NCBI GenBank assembly: GCA_023078685.1
Contig: JALGAS010000007.1
Coordinates: forward strand, 2,108,001 to 2,172,000
DNA from: Neopestalotiopsis rosae
Taxonomy: Eukaryota > Ascomycota > Sordariomycetes > Amphisphaeriales > Sporocadaceae
Direction of reading: 5' to 3'
Length of the DNA: 64,000 nucleotides
Positions 23,515 through 33,167 of the stretch are shown in pieces. Both the position numbers and the translations under genes were made by a program. The first letter of the stretch is position 1, and every line of letters begins with the position of its first letter. Under the pieces are notes generated by a model. That model was not told the origin of the DNA and searched no databases. It saw only the letters and a list, made by a program, of their open reading frames with translations.

Positions 23515-23522
23515 TATATAAG
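23515..23522 (+). promoter_or_regulatory. TATA box of secreted Cys-rich protein gene
   Basis: TATATAAG lies 150 bp upstream of the ATG at 23672, a usual distance for a fungal TATA promoter of an inducible gene. Confidence 0.55.
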
Positions 23523-23671
23523 TAACAATGGCCTGGCCTACCCGAATTGGCCTGTTTTGAGTTCTCTCATCTATCTTCCTCATAGCGCAATCTGAACCAT
23601 CAGCCACATCCGACCGGTAACGACAGACTATATTCAAGAGATCGCTATCACCTCAGAGTCTAGCAGCCATA

Positions 23672-24277
23672 ATGCAGTCCTTCTTTGTATTCAGTCTCCT
23701 GCCTCTCCTGGCCCTGGCAGCGCCTAGCCCGGCTGAGCTTGGACTTGAGAAGCGATCCATCACCTGCCTCAAAGTCGGCGCCACCGCGACGGCAACTTGG
23801 ACAAACAGTGCCGGAAAGACTTGCAAATGGACGGGTGTCGTGGGCAGCAACTTTGGCACCAATAGCGTCAACAGTGGGGAGTAAGTTGGATTTTTGAACA
23901 CTCATTGTGATAGGTACCATATCGTGGTTCAGAGAAAAGGCTAACCATTGCAACCTTGCAGTTACTCTTGCAACGGTCGTTGCGGTGCCGGCTGCACCGG
24001 AGCAGCTTTGGGCAATGCGTACACGCAGGATTGCTTCTCGCACGATATCTGCTCGTGGTTCAACAACGCTAGTGGTGGTTCGAGGTATGTCTTGAACATG
24101 ACATTATAGAAAACCCAGGTCACTTGAGGCTAACCAAAGAAACTCAGCGACGCCAACTGTGGTGCTGCCTATGATGCTGCCGTCGACGATACCGTTGGTG
24201 GAGTTTTGGCTGGATGCGGACAGACAAACCCGTCGAACTCGGCTGCGGCCCCGACGACTTCTCCTACTTGCTCGTAA
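23672..24277 (+). CDS. Small secreted cysteine-rich protein
   Basis: Three exons (23672-23880, 23962-24084, 24148-24277) encode 153 aa; introns are 81 and 63 nt. A signal peptide (MQSFFVFSLLPLLALAA) is followed by a short propeptide ending in Lys-Arg (27-28), a Kex2-type site, so the mature protein would begin near SITCLK. The mature chain has ten cysteines. The middle exon holds the conserved block DYSCNGRCGAGC and the patch QDCFSHDICSWF. Cys-x-x-His-Asp-x-Cys is the spacing of the catalytic motif in secreted phospholipase A2 (His-Asp pair); whether this family is catalytic is unknown to me. The family is widespread in filamentous fungi as a domain of unknown function. It is extracellular, so a role toward hosts, competitors or the cell wall is possible but not shown. 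A convergent neighbour encodes another signal-peptide protein. Confidence 0.85.
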
Positions 24278-24582
24278 GCCTGTTGTTGTTTACTGATTAT
24301 GGTCATGTTCGTTTTGGCTTTGCGAGGCGTTATGGTCGATATTAACAGCGAGTAAATGAAGAGAATTAAGTCAATATGTGTGTTCTACCAGATACGTGAC
24401 AAATTAGTTCTTTTTCCGATTCGGAAACCTTGACAATCATCGTCCGCTTGTCAACTATGACGTGTTTTCCCTAGTTCAGTGACTATGTTCGCTGTCATTT
24501 CACAAGGTATGAGACAGTTCAGAGCAGTCACTTGCGGTGGAAAAGGTCAAGTGAGACTTTTCAAATACGCTTTTGGGCCCCT
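24278..24582. other. Convergent 3' spacer
   Basis: 305 bp between the stop codons of two convergent genes. It holds 3' UTR only as far as I can see. Confidence 0.6.
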
Positions 24583-25709
24583 TTACAGTTCTCCGACGCT
24601 CTCCTCGTCAAGTTCCAAATGGTCGTCAAGGTCCGCGAATAGCTGCACTCCCCAGTTCTTACTTGGGTTGCTCATCCTGATTTTTCTGTCGTGCTTGGCA
24701 ATATCCGCCATCTCATCCTCGCTGAAGCGGATATCAGCAGCGTCGCGGTTTTCGTCAATGTACTTTTCGTGCGAGCTCTTTGGGATAACGACGGTACCGC
24801 GCTGGAAGCCCCAGGCAATGGCAGCCTGCGCAACGGTGGCGTTCTTACGCGCAGCCAACTCCTGCCAGTATGGGTCCTTGAGCAGCGGCGGCGCGTCGCG
24901 GCGGTAGATGGGATTGGTGTTGGCCAACGGCGAGTATGCAATCACCTTGACGCCAACCTCAGCATGCCAGTCCACAAAGTCCTGCTGCTGCAAGTATGGG
25001 TGCGTCTCAAACTCGTGCGCGTAGGGACAGATTTCACAAACTGCCAGAACCTCCTCAACGTCCTGTTTGGCAAAGTTCGAAATGCCAATGTGTCGCGTCA
25101 GGTTCGCCCGTACCATATCCTCAAGTGCTCGCCATGTGTCAATGATGCTCGTTTTCTTGTCCAGTTTCGTGCCATCGTCTGGGACGAATGCTACTGGCCA
25201 GTGAATGAGGTACAGATCCAGATATTCAACGCCAAGCCTGGAAATGGACGTTTTAATGGCCGCTTCTACCTCGGAAGGGCGGTGGAACGAATTCCAAAGC
25301 TTGCTGGTCACCCAAATGTCCTTGCGGGAAAGATCTGAAGCAGCAATGCCTCTGCCTGTCTGATCCTCATTTCCTATATTTCCGTGTAAGTTATTTCCGA
25401 CGCACCGACACTAAGATTGCGCATTCACAGGGAGACGGGGCTTTCGTACTATAAATCCAGGCCGCGTCAATGTGATTGTAACCATTATCAAGAGCATACT
25501 CTACAGCATGATCGACCTGAGAATGTGTTCGGTAAGCGTATGTCAAGTTCTCACGATACGTCGTCTCTCACCTTGTCCCTATCAGACAACCAAGTTCCCA
25601 GACCCAGTGCGGGAATCTCCTTGAGACCGTTGGTGGGGATCTCGGCGGCTAGCGACGTTGCGGCCAGTGCGAGAGCAATAGCCGAGATGAATCGGGAGAT
25701 CGCCATCAT
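24583..25709 (-). CDS. Aldo/keto reductase with N-terminal signal peptide
   Basis: Three exons (25572-25709, 25450-25516, 24583-25373) encode 331 aa; introns are 55 and 76 nt. The AKR barrel begins IPALGLGTW and carries the full catalytic tetrad: Asp63, Tyr68 (IDAAWIY), Lys93 (TSKLW) and His126 (LIHWP). C-terminal IPKSSHEKYIDEN is the NADPH-binding signature. Such enzymes reduce aldehydes and ketones, or act in pentose/polyol metabolism. The oddity is residues 1-22, MMAISRFISAIALALAATSL and AA, a clear hydrophobic signal sequence ending in A-x-A-like residues before the barrel; AKRs are normally cytosolic. Start choice: exon 1 joins exon 2 in frame only through this sequence, and no other ATG lies between it and the barrel. 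ER or secreted location is inferred. A downstream exon-internal Met would lose the Tyr/Asp pair. Confidence 0.88.
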
Positions 25710-26170
25710 AGTCAGATTCTCCTGAAATTATGAATGATCAACAACAAGTCTTCACTGATTTCTCAAGTCTTGGTGAGAGAGCATTTGCTCCTTGGAACTA
25801 TTGTCTGGAGGTGAAAATCTAACCCCGCGCGCAAGCGACCAGGGAGTGTTGCAATCTATTATGTGGATTACATCATGCGGCTAGAAGATCCGCATATCTC
25901 GGTACTACTCCGTTAACCATAATCTTATCGCGACACATTCCCGACAAGTCTTAATTCAATGTAAGTTTCACGCATAATTCTTTAGCAAATACACGAATCT
26001 TGATCCTGATATGATCTCTGCGTCGATTGAGAGGAATCATCTCGACTTTCACGGAATCACGTTTTCCATGCATGAGATCCATTAGTGAATACAGACATCC
26101 AATCTTGACACGTTAATCCTGTCTATAGTTTGTCTCTGGCAGCCCGCTACCTAATGCCATTCCCTTCATG
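25710..26170. other. Intergenic region, AT-leaning
   Basis: Promoter side of the aldo/keto reductase and 3' side of the DUF7580-type gene. No ORF of note. Confidence 0.6.
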
Positions 26171-28051
26171 CTATGTGGATAGAGTCCGCGGCATCAAAGA
26201 GTTCATAGCTCTATCGAGTGGACGAACAACTTGCTGAAACATCTCGTGCCTCCAGTTTGCTTTATCATGAGAAGTCTTGTGCTTGAACAAGCACCATTCA
26301 ATAGCATTTGCGAAATCGGGGCCCGCCTCGCCTTCCACATCCCTTAGCCACTCTGAGGCGGCTGCAAAATCGAAAGCAGCTTTAATTTCTGGATTCTCTA
26401 CACCCACTGGGAGTTTTGCACGCTTTGGATGGTCTTCGATCACGTTGCCAAAGCATAATTCCAGCAGGGTCACGGCGAGACTGCCTAGATTTTGTGCCGG
26501 TAGGTCTGTTTCGTGCTTTGTGGTGCGTTCACAAAAGCGGTGCGTTACAAATGGTTCTCTGCGGTCTGGTATGCTGGTGTTCCCGGCTGGCTCCGGAAAG
26601 ACGACACTAGACTTTCCCCAGGAAGAAACGATCCATGAAGTGTTCTGCAGTTGGACAAACGAGGATGCCAGGATATGTGAAGTTGTATATCTCTGCCGCC
26701 GGTCGAACTTATACCCGGCACCACGAAGCACGTCTTCCAGGCTCGGCTGGGTCGTTTGCAGCTCGTTCATTGATTGTGGTCTAGCACAAATATAGTATTT
26801 TGACTTTTCTCCTTGTAGGTACTCGGGCCTTGTACCAGAATTGAATCCCTCTTGAAGTTTGTAGCACAGGTTGGTGATCAATTGGTTGTCCGTTGTGGTA
26901 CCCTTTGGGTCTGTTTTTGGCAATTCATGCAATTTGACCACCGAAGGGTTCCTAGCTAATTGTTTAGTCGTAATCAATTGTTCCTCAAATGAAGAGAGAC
27001 TTACAGCTTTCTTCCGCCTCTTCTACTATCTTTGTCAGTTTTTAGCGCTGATCTAACAGACAAATTCATCCTATGTCCAGGCACTTTGGAAGGCGGCAAA
27101 GGCGCAGGAGTGGGATCTTCTTGAGTATGCGTTGGGTCCGTAGACTGGCGGATCGTCACGCCATGCCCAACAGGAAGACCGGTCGGATCTGGGACACTTG
27201 CCCTGAGAATCAAACGCATTTCCTTGTCGTCTTTTGTGCGGTGCTGCAGCATGAGTTGTGTTCGATGTTGGGACACACAATTGCAGGTCCATGCTTTGGA
27301 AAAAGTGATGTACACTGCTTCAGCATGCTGCCAAAATTTACATATCTCGAGATCTGATGTAGATCCCGCATATTGGGCGAGAGACCATGGCAGATTTCGT
27401 TCTAGATTCCGCACTTGATCACTTGAGGTCAGCAGCCTTTCAAGTCTGTCATTGTATTTCTGCAAATTGCCAAAAAATTCATTTCGATCGGATTCGCGCA
27501 TGCTGAACTTGAAGCGATAACGCTGATATCTCATGTTTTCCTTCATTGAAAAACTTCGATCATTTGACGATGGCTGCTTGGAGTCATGCGAAGTTTGGTG
27601 AGCCTAACGCGACTTTTTAATGATGGATGTATCTTACATTGGCTGGTATCAACCTGGCCTGTACCCCGGGTGAATCAATGCCGAGATGCTCTTTCGCGTT
27701 GATTATCAGAGATTGCAGTGAGCATATAGTTTCCAGATATATGTCATAGGAACGATGTAATCTACATCGAAGTGCCTGGTCAAGGCCAGCATCTTTCCAC
27801 TCCTGACCCTGTGGTTGAGAAATGAGTGAATCTATTTGATGCGCCTGTACCACAAGAGGAAGTAGAAGGCGCCGCAGGTTGTCTTCAAAAATAATGTGGT
27901 GGTAGTTGAGATCGTTGAGGCACTTCTTGTGCTCGCGCTCGATGTTGTCCCAGATCTCCCACAGCCTTGCCAGACTCTCGTAAGCCTTGAACCCTTCTAT
28001 AGCCAAGGGGAAAGCTCCGAGAACCACACCCGCGATTTCAAATCCCGACAT
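26171..28051 (-). CDS. Fungal DUF7580-type protein
   Basis: Three exons (27638-28051, 27005-27573, 26171-26951) encode about 587 aa. The N-terminus MSGFEIAGVVLGAFPLAIEGF is a hydrophobic helix start shared by many fungal proteins of this type and by NLR/HET-associated N-terminal domains. Residues 1-140 are helical with a leucine-rich centre; a linker with basic and Pro-rich parts follows. The C-terminal 260 residues contain NLGSLAVTLLELCFG and, later, a DFANAIEWCLF segment, which resemble subdomains IX and XI of a protein kinase C-lobe, yet I see no VAIK-like Lys, HRD or DFG, so any kinase fold would be inactive. Intron 1 is uncertain: the nearest AG gives only 34 nt, so I use the next in-frame CAG (64 nt). 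Function is unknown; such proteins are often linked in discussion to fungal self/non-self or defence, which is inference. Divergent from the C2H2 gene. Confidence 0.75.
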
Positions 28052-28241
28052 GTCGTGCCAAACGGCTTTATCTTCTCTGCAGAGTTCTCAATAGAATCAT
28101 GAAGAAACTGGCACGAAGTCCTCTCAGTTTGCGCGCAATAGAAAGGAGGTGAAAAGAGAGAAGAGGCAAAGAAAGCGGATGTCTAGGTGAATGGGTGTCA
28201 TTTCCTCGCTCGAGCGCGTGACCTCAAACAGGTTTGGCTCG

Positions 28242-28251
28242 CTTATATAAG
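28242..28251. promoter_or_regulatory. Palindromic TATA box in shared promoter
   Basis: CTTATATAAG is a perfect 10-bp palindrome inside the 288 bp between two divergent start codons. It lies 89 bp from the plus-strand ATG (28340) and about 190 bp from the minus-strand ATG (28051), so it can be read as TATA box in either direction. Confidence 0.5.
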
Positions 28252-28339
28252 ATCCAGGCTCGAAGGCAGCCTGATGGTAGAAGGCCGGTTCCTTCTACCA
28301 TTAATCAGACTCGTCCTAAGTTCAATTTCGACATTCGCA

Positions 28340-30515
28340 ATGGTTGTAGCCACATTCTCAGAGCAATCACAGTCTATAGCTCAGCTGTTCAGGGTAATTG
28401 CTGCGCAATACGCAAACCACAACACGAGTCCGGACTTAGACGTTCCAGCGATAACAGATACTTCCGACAAATTCGGCCTGTGGGAATCAAACTCAGGCTC
28501 GATACACCCTCCTGAGTCCAAGCTCTCCCTAGAAGAACGCTTGAAGAATGCTCCCCGATTGAGTGGAGTGTTACATACGCTCCTCAAGAGTCTTGAAGGT
28601 ACATTGCTAGACGGTAAGTCGAATCGATATCATATGCCTTGATGCTGCCACTGATACTCACCAATAGTAATTCAAATAATCAACGGTGTCCACGAGAATC
28701 GCTTGATAGTCAAGAAGAATTTTGGCCAAGTGGGCCAAGAGCTCGCAGAGTCCGGCGATATTGACGACATTGAGCCGTTATCAGTTACCACTACAACTAA
28801 GTTAGCAGACCTTGTGGGCATGGCATCGGACACAATCGGAAGTCTGTTGAAATTAATTCGGCTTATACGCAACACAACATCGCGTGACCGCCATTTTCAC
28901 GCTCTTCAACGCCAACAAGAACCATTCCTGGACTGCTTTGACATAAAATATGTCAGGGAGCGCTACCCAAAACTTGACCAGCCAGCGACTCAGTGGCTCA
29001 TTGAACGTCTCGGCCGGGCTATAACTATGCGCCGCCAATTCCTGCGTTATTTCAGGGAACACAAAGAGAGACTGTCGATCCTTCCAACTGATGACTTTCA
29101 AATGACAATGACTTCCCCAATGGCTGAAATAACAGATGTGCTACATTCATCGTCGTTAATCAATCCCGCGTTCGGGGGGCAGAGTCAATACGGCCATTCC
29201 ACGACAGCATCAACGTTTGACATTTCCCGATTTAACATGTCCCAATCCGGGAGTACTTTCTTACCAACCGTAGATTTAGAAGATAATTCGTCGTATATCA
29301 GTGTAACCCCTTCGGTGGCTGTTTCATCGGACAACGTGAGGCTCCATCTTCCTCATTTGGAAGAGCTCAAGCGAGAAAGGAAGGACGAGGAATTTTTTGA
29401 ATGTCCTTTGTGCCTCAAGATCGAATCGTTCAAGAGCAATCGAGCATGGGAACGACATGCGCATGAGGATATGAAGTCATACGTTTGTTGTCTTGGTGAG
29501 GGTCAATGCCATCTCAAGCTGTTCGGGAGCCAAGAGAATGGTTCAATCACGAATTAGAACATCATCGACACCAGTGGACATGCTCGATCTGCAAAGGAGG
29601 ACCATTCAACAAACTGCATACTTTCCGTGCCCATTTAACAGGAATACACGCAGATTTTGAATTTTCAGAAGCGGCAATAGAGGCCCTGGCAGTTGCTGGC
29701 AAACGTCCTGTCGATGTCATACGCGCAAAGGAGTGCCCTTTCTGCGACGATTGGCATATTCAGTTGTTGGAGTCTCAGGAAAATACAAGTGGCGGACAGT
29801 CAACTTTGAGCAGGACTCAAGAGATTGATATCGCCGTGCCCATCCTCAAATTTCGCCGGCATGTCGCAATACATCTTGAACAATTGGCATTGTTTGCGAT
29901 ACCCAGGGGTGTTCTTGATCCGACAGAGCCGTCTTCGGAGAGTAACGGGGATCAAGAGCCTCAATTGTCGAGAAGCAGCCTCAAATCAGCCTTGAAAAAG
30001 AAGGAGCTAGAGTCCCTCCGATTCAGCACTCCGGTACATTCAGTCAGTGCCGAGGAGACCCTCGAACCGACAGTGCAGCTTCCGGTGTCGACACAAAGTC
30101 CCGAGGCTTCAGAGGAAGAACAAGAAACGCATTCAGCACTTGTATCAGAAACGGATGCAAAGGGAAAAGGAATAAACACGACTGAGCAGATGTCTGAGCA
30201 GGACTCTGGGCCGAAGATTGAGGTGCCAAGTCCAAAGACAGATCCTGAACCTCCGGAAGAACGAATAGGATCCTCACCGTGTGGGCTTCCAAGATGCGGC
30301 TATTGCACTACACAATTCGTAAAAGCAGGAGGGTGGGAAGGAAATGGAGGAAAACAAAGGAAAAGCAGAAGAGTAGAAATATGGTTCTGTGTGAGTGATA
30401 TCTCTTTGTTGTTGTTCTAGTCTACCCGTATCAATCCTTCGCTTAGTGTCAATGTGGGGAGCAAAATATATCCAATTTTGCAAATTGTGGTGGAGGTGTC
30501 ATTAGTTATCGTTAG
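28340..30515 (+). CDS. Fungal multi-C2H2 zinc-finger protein, frame broken
   Basis: Exon 1 is 28340-28613, a 54-nt intron follows, and the main exon begins at 28668. The N-terminal part (DKFGLWESNSGSIHPPES, then a helical segment) and three degenerate C2H2 units (FECPLCLK.., WTCSICKGG.., ECPFCDDW.. ending HVAIHLEQLALFAIP) are typical of a large fungal family with unknown function, often labelled acuF-like C2H2 proteins. The frame changes between about 29495 and 29557: LKLFGS is read in one frame and EWFNHELEHHRHQW in another, although relatives have these joined. A 62-nt GT-AG segment (29496-29557) would restore frame but delete the conserved residues. Near the end, splicing 30391-30446 gives WFCCQCGE and a stop at 30513-30515; without it the stop is at 30418-30420. 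The gene may be a recent pseudogene, an assembly indel, or use the short intron. Nuclear location inferred. Confidence 0.65.
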
Positions 30516-31326
30516 TTGCCATCAGGGAAGCTGATAGTGGCACCACTCAGTTCTTGAAGTAAAGGTGCTTGATCGACGATGTGTAGAGAGATGCAAAATA
30601 AGCCGTACTCGGTTAACTTAGTTACTGTAATCACATAGGTTTCTATACACACACACGCGCGCGCGCGCGCGCACAAAAGCAGCAAGACATATTTTTGATG
30701 GGATACTTGACATCACCGTGGTAATATATATTTTGATGAAAGGTAAAAAAGAGAAGAGGGATAATAATGATTGTTACTTAGTTAATAAAACTATATTTCT
30801 TCCGCCTGAAACCTTAGAGCATGATTTGAGGAACTAAGATATTGACACGACCCTGAAATGCAGCATGATCCTGCAGAAAACTACAACAGCCATTTTCATC
30901 TGGCAATCATCAAGTGAGTTCGATGATTTGTGGCATGTTCTTTTGCCACTCAGCATGCAGGAGTTGCCTTAGTTTCAACAGGATTTCGGTCACAACACAC
31001 TGGAGTCGCGCTATATAGCGAAGTCTTAGTAGCATACAAGCAAAAACGAGTCGCGAAGCCATGATGTATATGATTGTGATATAATTATACTTATTTTTCA
31101 AATAGGCTGAATTGGTACCTGAACTTGGATGTCAGAATTATCAACTGCTAAGGCCGACGGAGGCGGGGGTGTCAGCAACTTAGACTCCGACGAAACGGTT
31201 ACGCAGGACAAGCTTTCGCTAATTGTACCTGGTCAAAGCCAACAACGCTGCGATTACTATTGTGAATGTGCTCACTCAGAAGAGTACCACAGATAGTGAC
31301 TCATACCGCCATTCTTGAGCAGTATA
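30516..31326. other. Intergenic, AT-rich with Z-DNA-prone tract
   Basis: No gene seen. Contains a 31-nt alternating pyrimidine-purine run (30644-30674) and AT-rich flanks. Confidence 0.6.
30644..30674. repeat. Alternating TA/CA/CG tract
   Basis: A (TA)2(CA)n(CG)n run of strictly alternating pyrimidine and purine, ending GCAC. The CG portion is among the strongest Z-DNA-forming sequences. Confidence 0.85.
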
Positions 31327-32573
31327 ATGTCAGAACCGCCACATGCGATCCCCATTGTGGACTTCGGTGCCTTCTCCACCGGCGACCCGGCGACCCGCAC
31401 CCGCATCGCCGCGGAGTTGACCACGGCATGCCGGCGCGTGGGCTTTGTCTACGTCCGGAACCACGGGATCCCGGCCGCACTGCTCGAGGAAGCCTTTGCC
31501 TGGTCACAGAGACTCTTCGACCTGCCCCGGGAGAAGAAAATGCTAGCGCCGCACCCGCCGGGCCCCGATGTCCATCGTGGCTATTCGTGGCCGGGATTGG
31601 AAAAGGTCTCGCAGTATATCCATGCTGCGGGCGACGGAGATGACGCCGAAGCTCAGAGGGTGGGAGAGGAATTGCGAAAAGTTGAGGATTACAAGGTACC
31701 TTTCATCTGCGCAGGGTGGCGGGAGCATTTTTCTCACCAGTAGAAACAGGAAAGCTACGAAATCGGCAGCGAAACCTTTGCACGCCAGCCTAACGTCTGG
31801 CTTCCTGAGGAGGTCCTGCCCGGCTTCCGCGCTTTCATGACGTCCTTCTACTGGCGGTGCTTTGAGACGGGTAAAGAGCTCCTGCGGGCATTGTCTATTG
31901 GGCTGGACCTCGACGACGAGGACTTCTTTCTGAAGTTCCACAGCGGCGAGAATGCCCAACTGCGCTTACTGCACTATCCACCCATTGAGACAGAGAGGCT
32001 GGAGAGTAATACCGTGGCGCGCAGTAGGTGTCTTCCAGCTAGGTTCAATAATCATGACAACGACTGAACTGTTGTTACAGTGCCCGCCCATTCGGACTGG
32101 GGCACCATCACCATGCTCTTCCAAGATGAGTGCGGCGGTCTGCAAGTCGAAGACCCAAAGCAACCAGGCCATTTTATCGACGCCGTTCCGCTGGAAGGCG
32201 CACTCGTCATGAACGTGGGCGATCTTCTCATGAGATGGAGTAATGGTGAGCAGCAACCCTTCATCCTTTGACTACTCGACTCCTTTCCCTCACGTCAGGA
32301 AACTCATACAAGCACCATCGTTCCCAAATAGATCACTTCAAATCAACACTCCATCGCGTAACGATACCACCAGAGACGGCTTCGGATGTCGTCGATGGCC
32401 AACCGCGTACCATGACCAGGGCGCGGTATTCGATACCATACTTTGTGTCGCCTGACTCGGCGGCCATCATTGAGTGCCTTTCGAAGTGCGCTGGCGAAGA
32501 AAATCCTCCAAGGTACGAGCCCATTGTGCAAGACGATTACCAGCGAATGCGCGCAAAGACGCAGTATAAATGA
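31327..32573 (+). CDS. 2-oxoglutarate/Fe(II)-dependent dioxygenase
   Basis: Four exons (31327-31695, 31750-32023, 32081-32245, 32332-32573) encode 349 aa; introns are 54, 57 and 86 nt. It belongs to the isopenicillin N synthase-like superfamily. The N-terminal domain (IPIVDFGAF, GFVYVRNHGI) is the DIOX_N module. Iron ligands are His218 and Asp220 (AHSDWGTITML) and His277 (STLHRV); the 2-oxoglutarate-binding pair R-x-S is Arg301-Ser303 (RYSIPYF). All active-site residues are present, so it should be catalytically competent: hydroxylation or desaturation of a small molecule with O2 and 2-oxoglutarate. Substrate unknown; such enzymes serve secondary metabolism, thymine/flavonoid-like or amino-acid oxidation. 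Start is the only ATG before the domain with correct frame. It converges on the Zn2Cys6/acetyltransferase gene 594 bp away. Confidence 0.93.
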
Positions 32574-33167
32574 AGACTTGTTACGTGTGAGATAAACAAC
32601 AATTTTCAGGAGTTTAAAGAGAGTATTCAATCTCTTCAAGTGGATTTTTGAGCGGTTCGTTGGGTGCCGCGAGGCTGCAAATAAGATGGCGAGATAATCA
32701 CTATAGTTAAATTGAGAATAATCTGAAACGGATTGTGAATTAGGTAGCTATGTCTCTTCCTTCATCAAGTCTTATGCCACATTTCTGTCATACCATCTAA
32801 ATGCTTATGCCATGCCAAAGACCGATGCACCACAGCTCTTGCTCACCGGCCTGCACCAAGCCTTCCGTGATATGAAGCAGTCAATCCCAACTATGTAAGC
32901 TGCCAGAGCCAAACATGACCTTGGATCGTACTCTGCACTGTACATCCAACTTTTAAGATATTCATCATATACTTCCCACCAGACGCTAGTAAAGTGACTC
33001 GAAATTTTGATAACTCTGGACAGCCAGCATATAATTCCATCGGTTGAGGCGTCTTACTTGTCCTCTACCGTCGACAAATAAAACAGCTTCGGGTATCATG
33101 AACAACAGAAAAAGAAAAACTTGAACAATGACTATGAGAAAATCTCATATATCGCAAATCAATCGAG
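32574..33167. other. Convergent 3' spacer
   Basis: 3' flanks of two convergent genes; nothing else seen. Confidence 0.6.

Larger units (their letters stand above)
17535..23671. other. 6.1-kb gene-free region
   Basis: From the casein kinase start to the secreted-protein gene I see no protein-coding gene. The first 500 bp are the kinase leader and promoter. The region contains a GTC microsatellite (17833-17855), a 32-nt poly-C tract with a second C8 run (18831-18874) and many TAGGTA/TACCTA words. ORFs up to 144 aa exist but none has a signal peptide plus Cys pattern, domain motif or convincing splice partner. Confidence 0.5.

Noticed and set aside
27604..27637. 34-nt first intron in the DUF7580-type gene
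   Set aside because: Shorter than usual fungal introns; the next in-frame CAG gives 64 nt with a plausible branch site (GCTCAC), which I used.
28378..28430. tRNA-like A-box word (tagctcagctgttcagg)
   Set aside because: Lies inside the coding exon of the C2H2 gene; no B box or cloverleaf follows.
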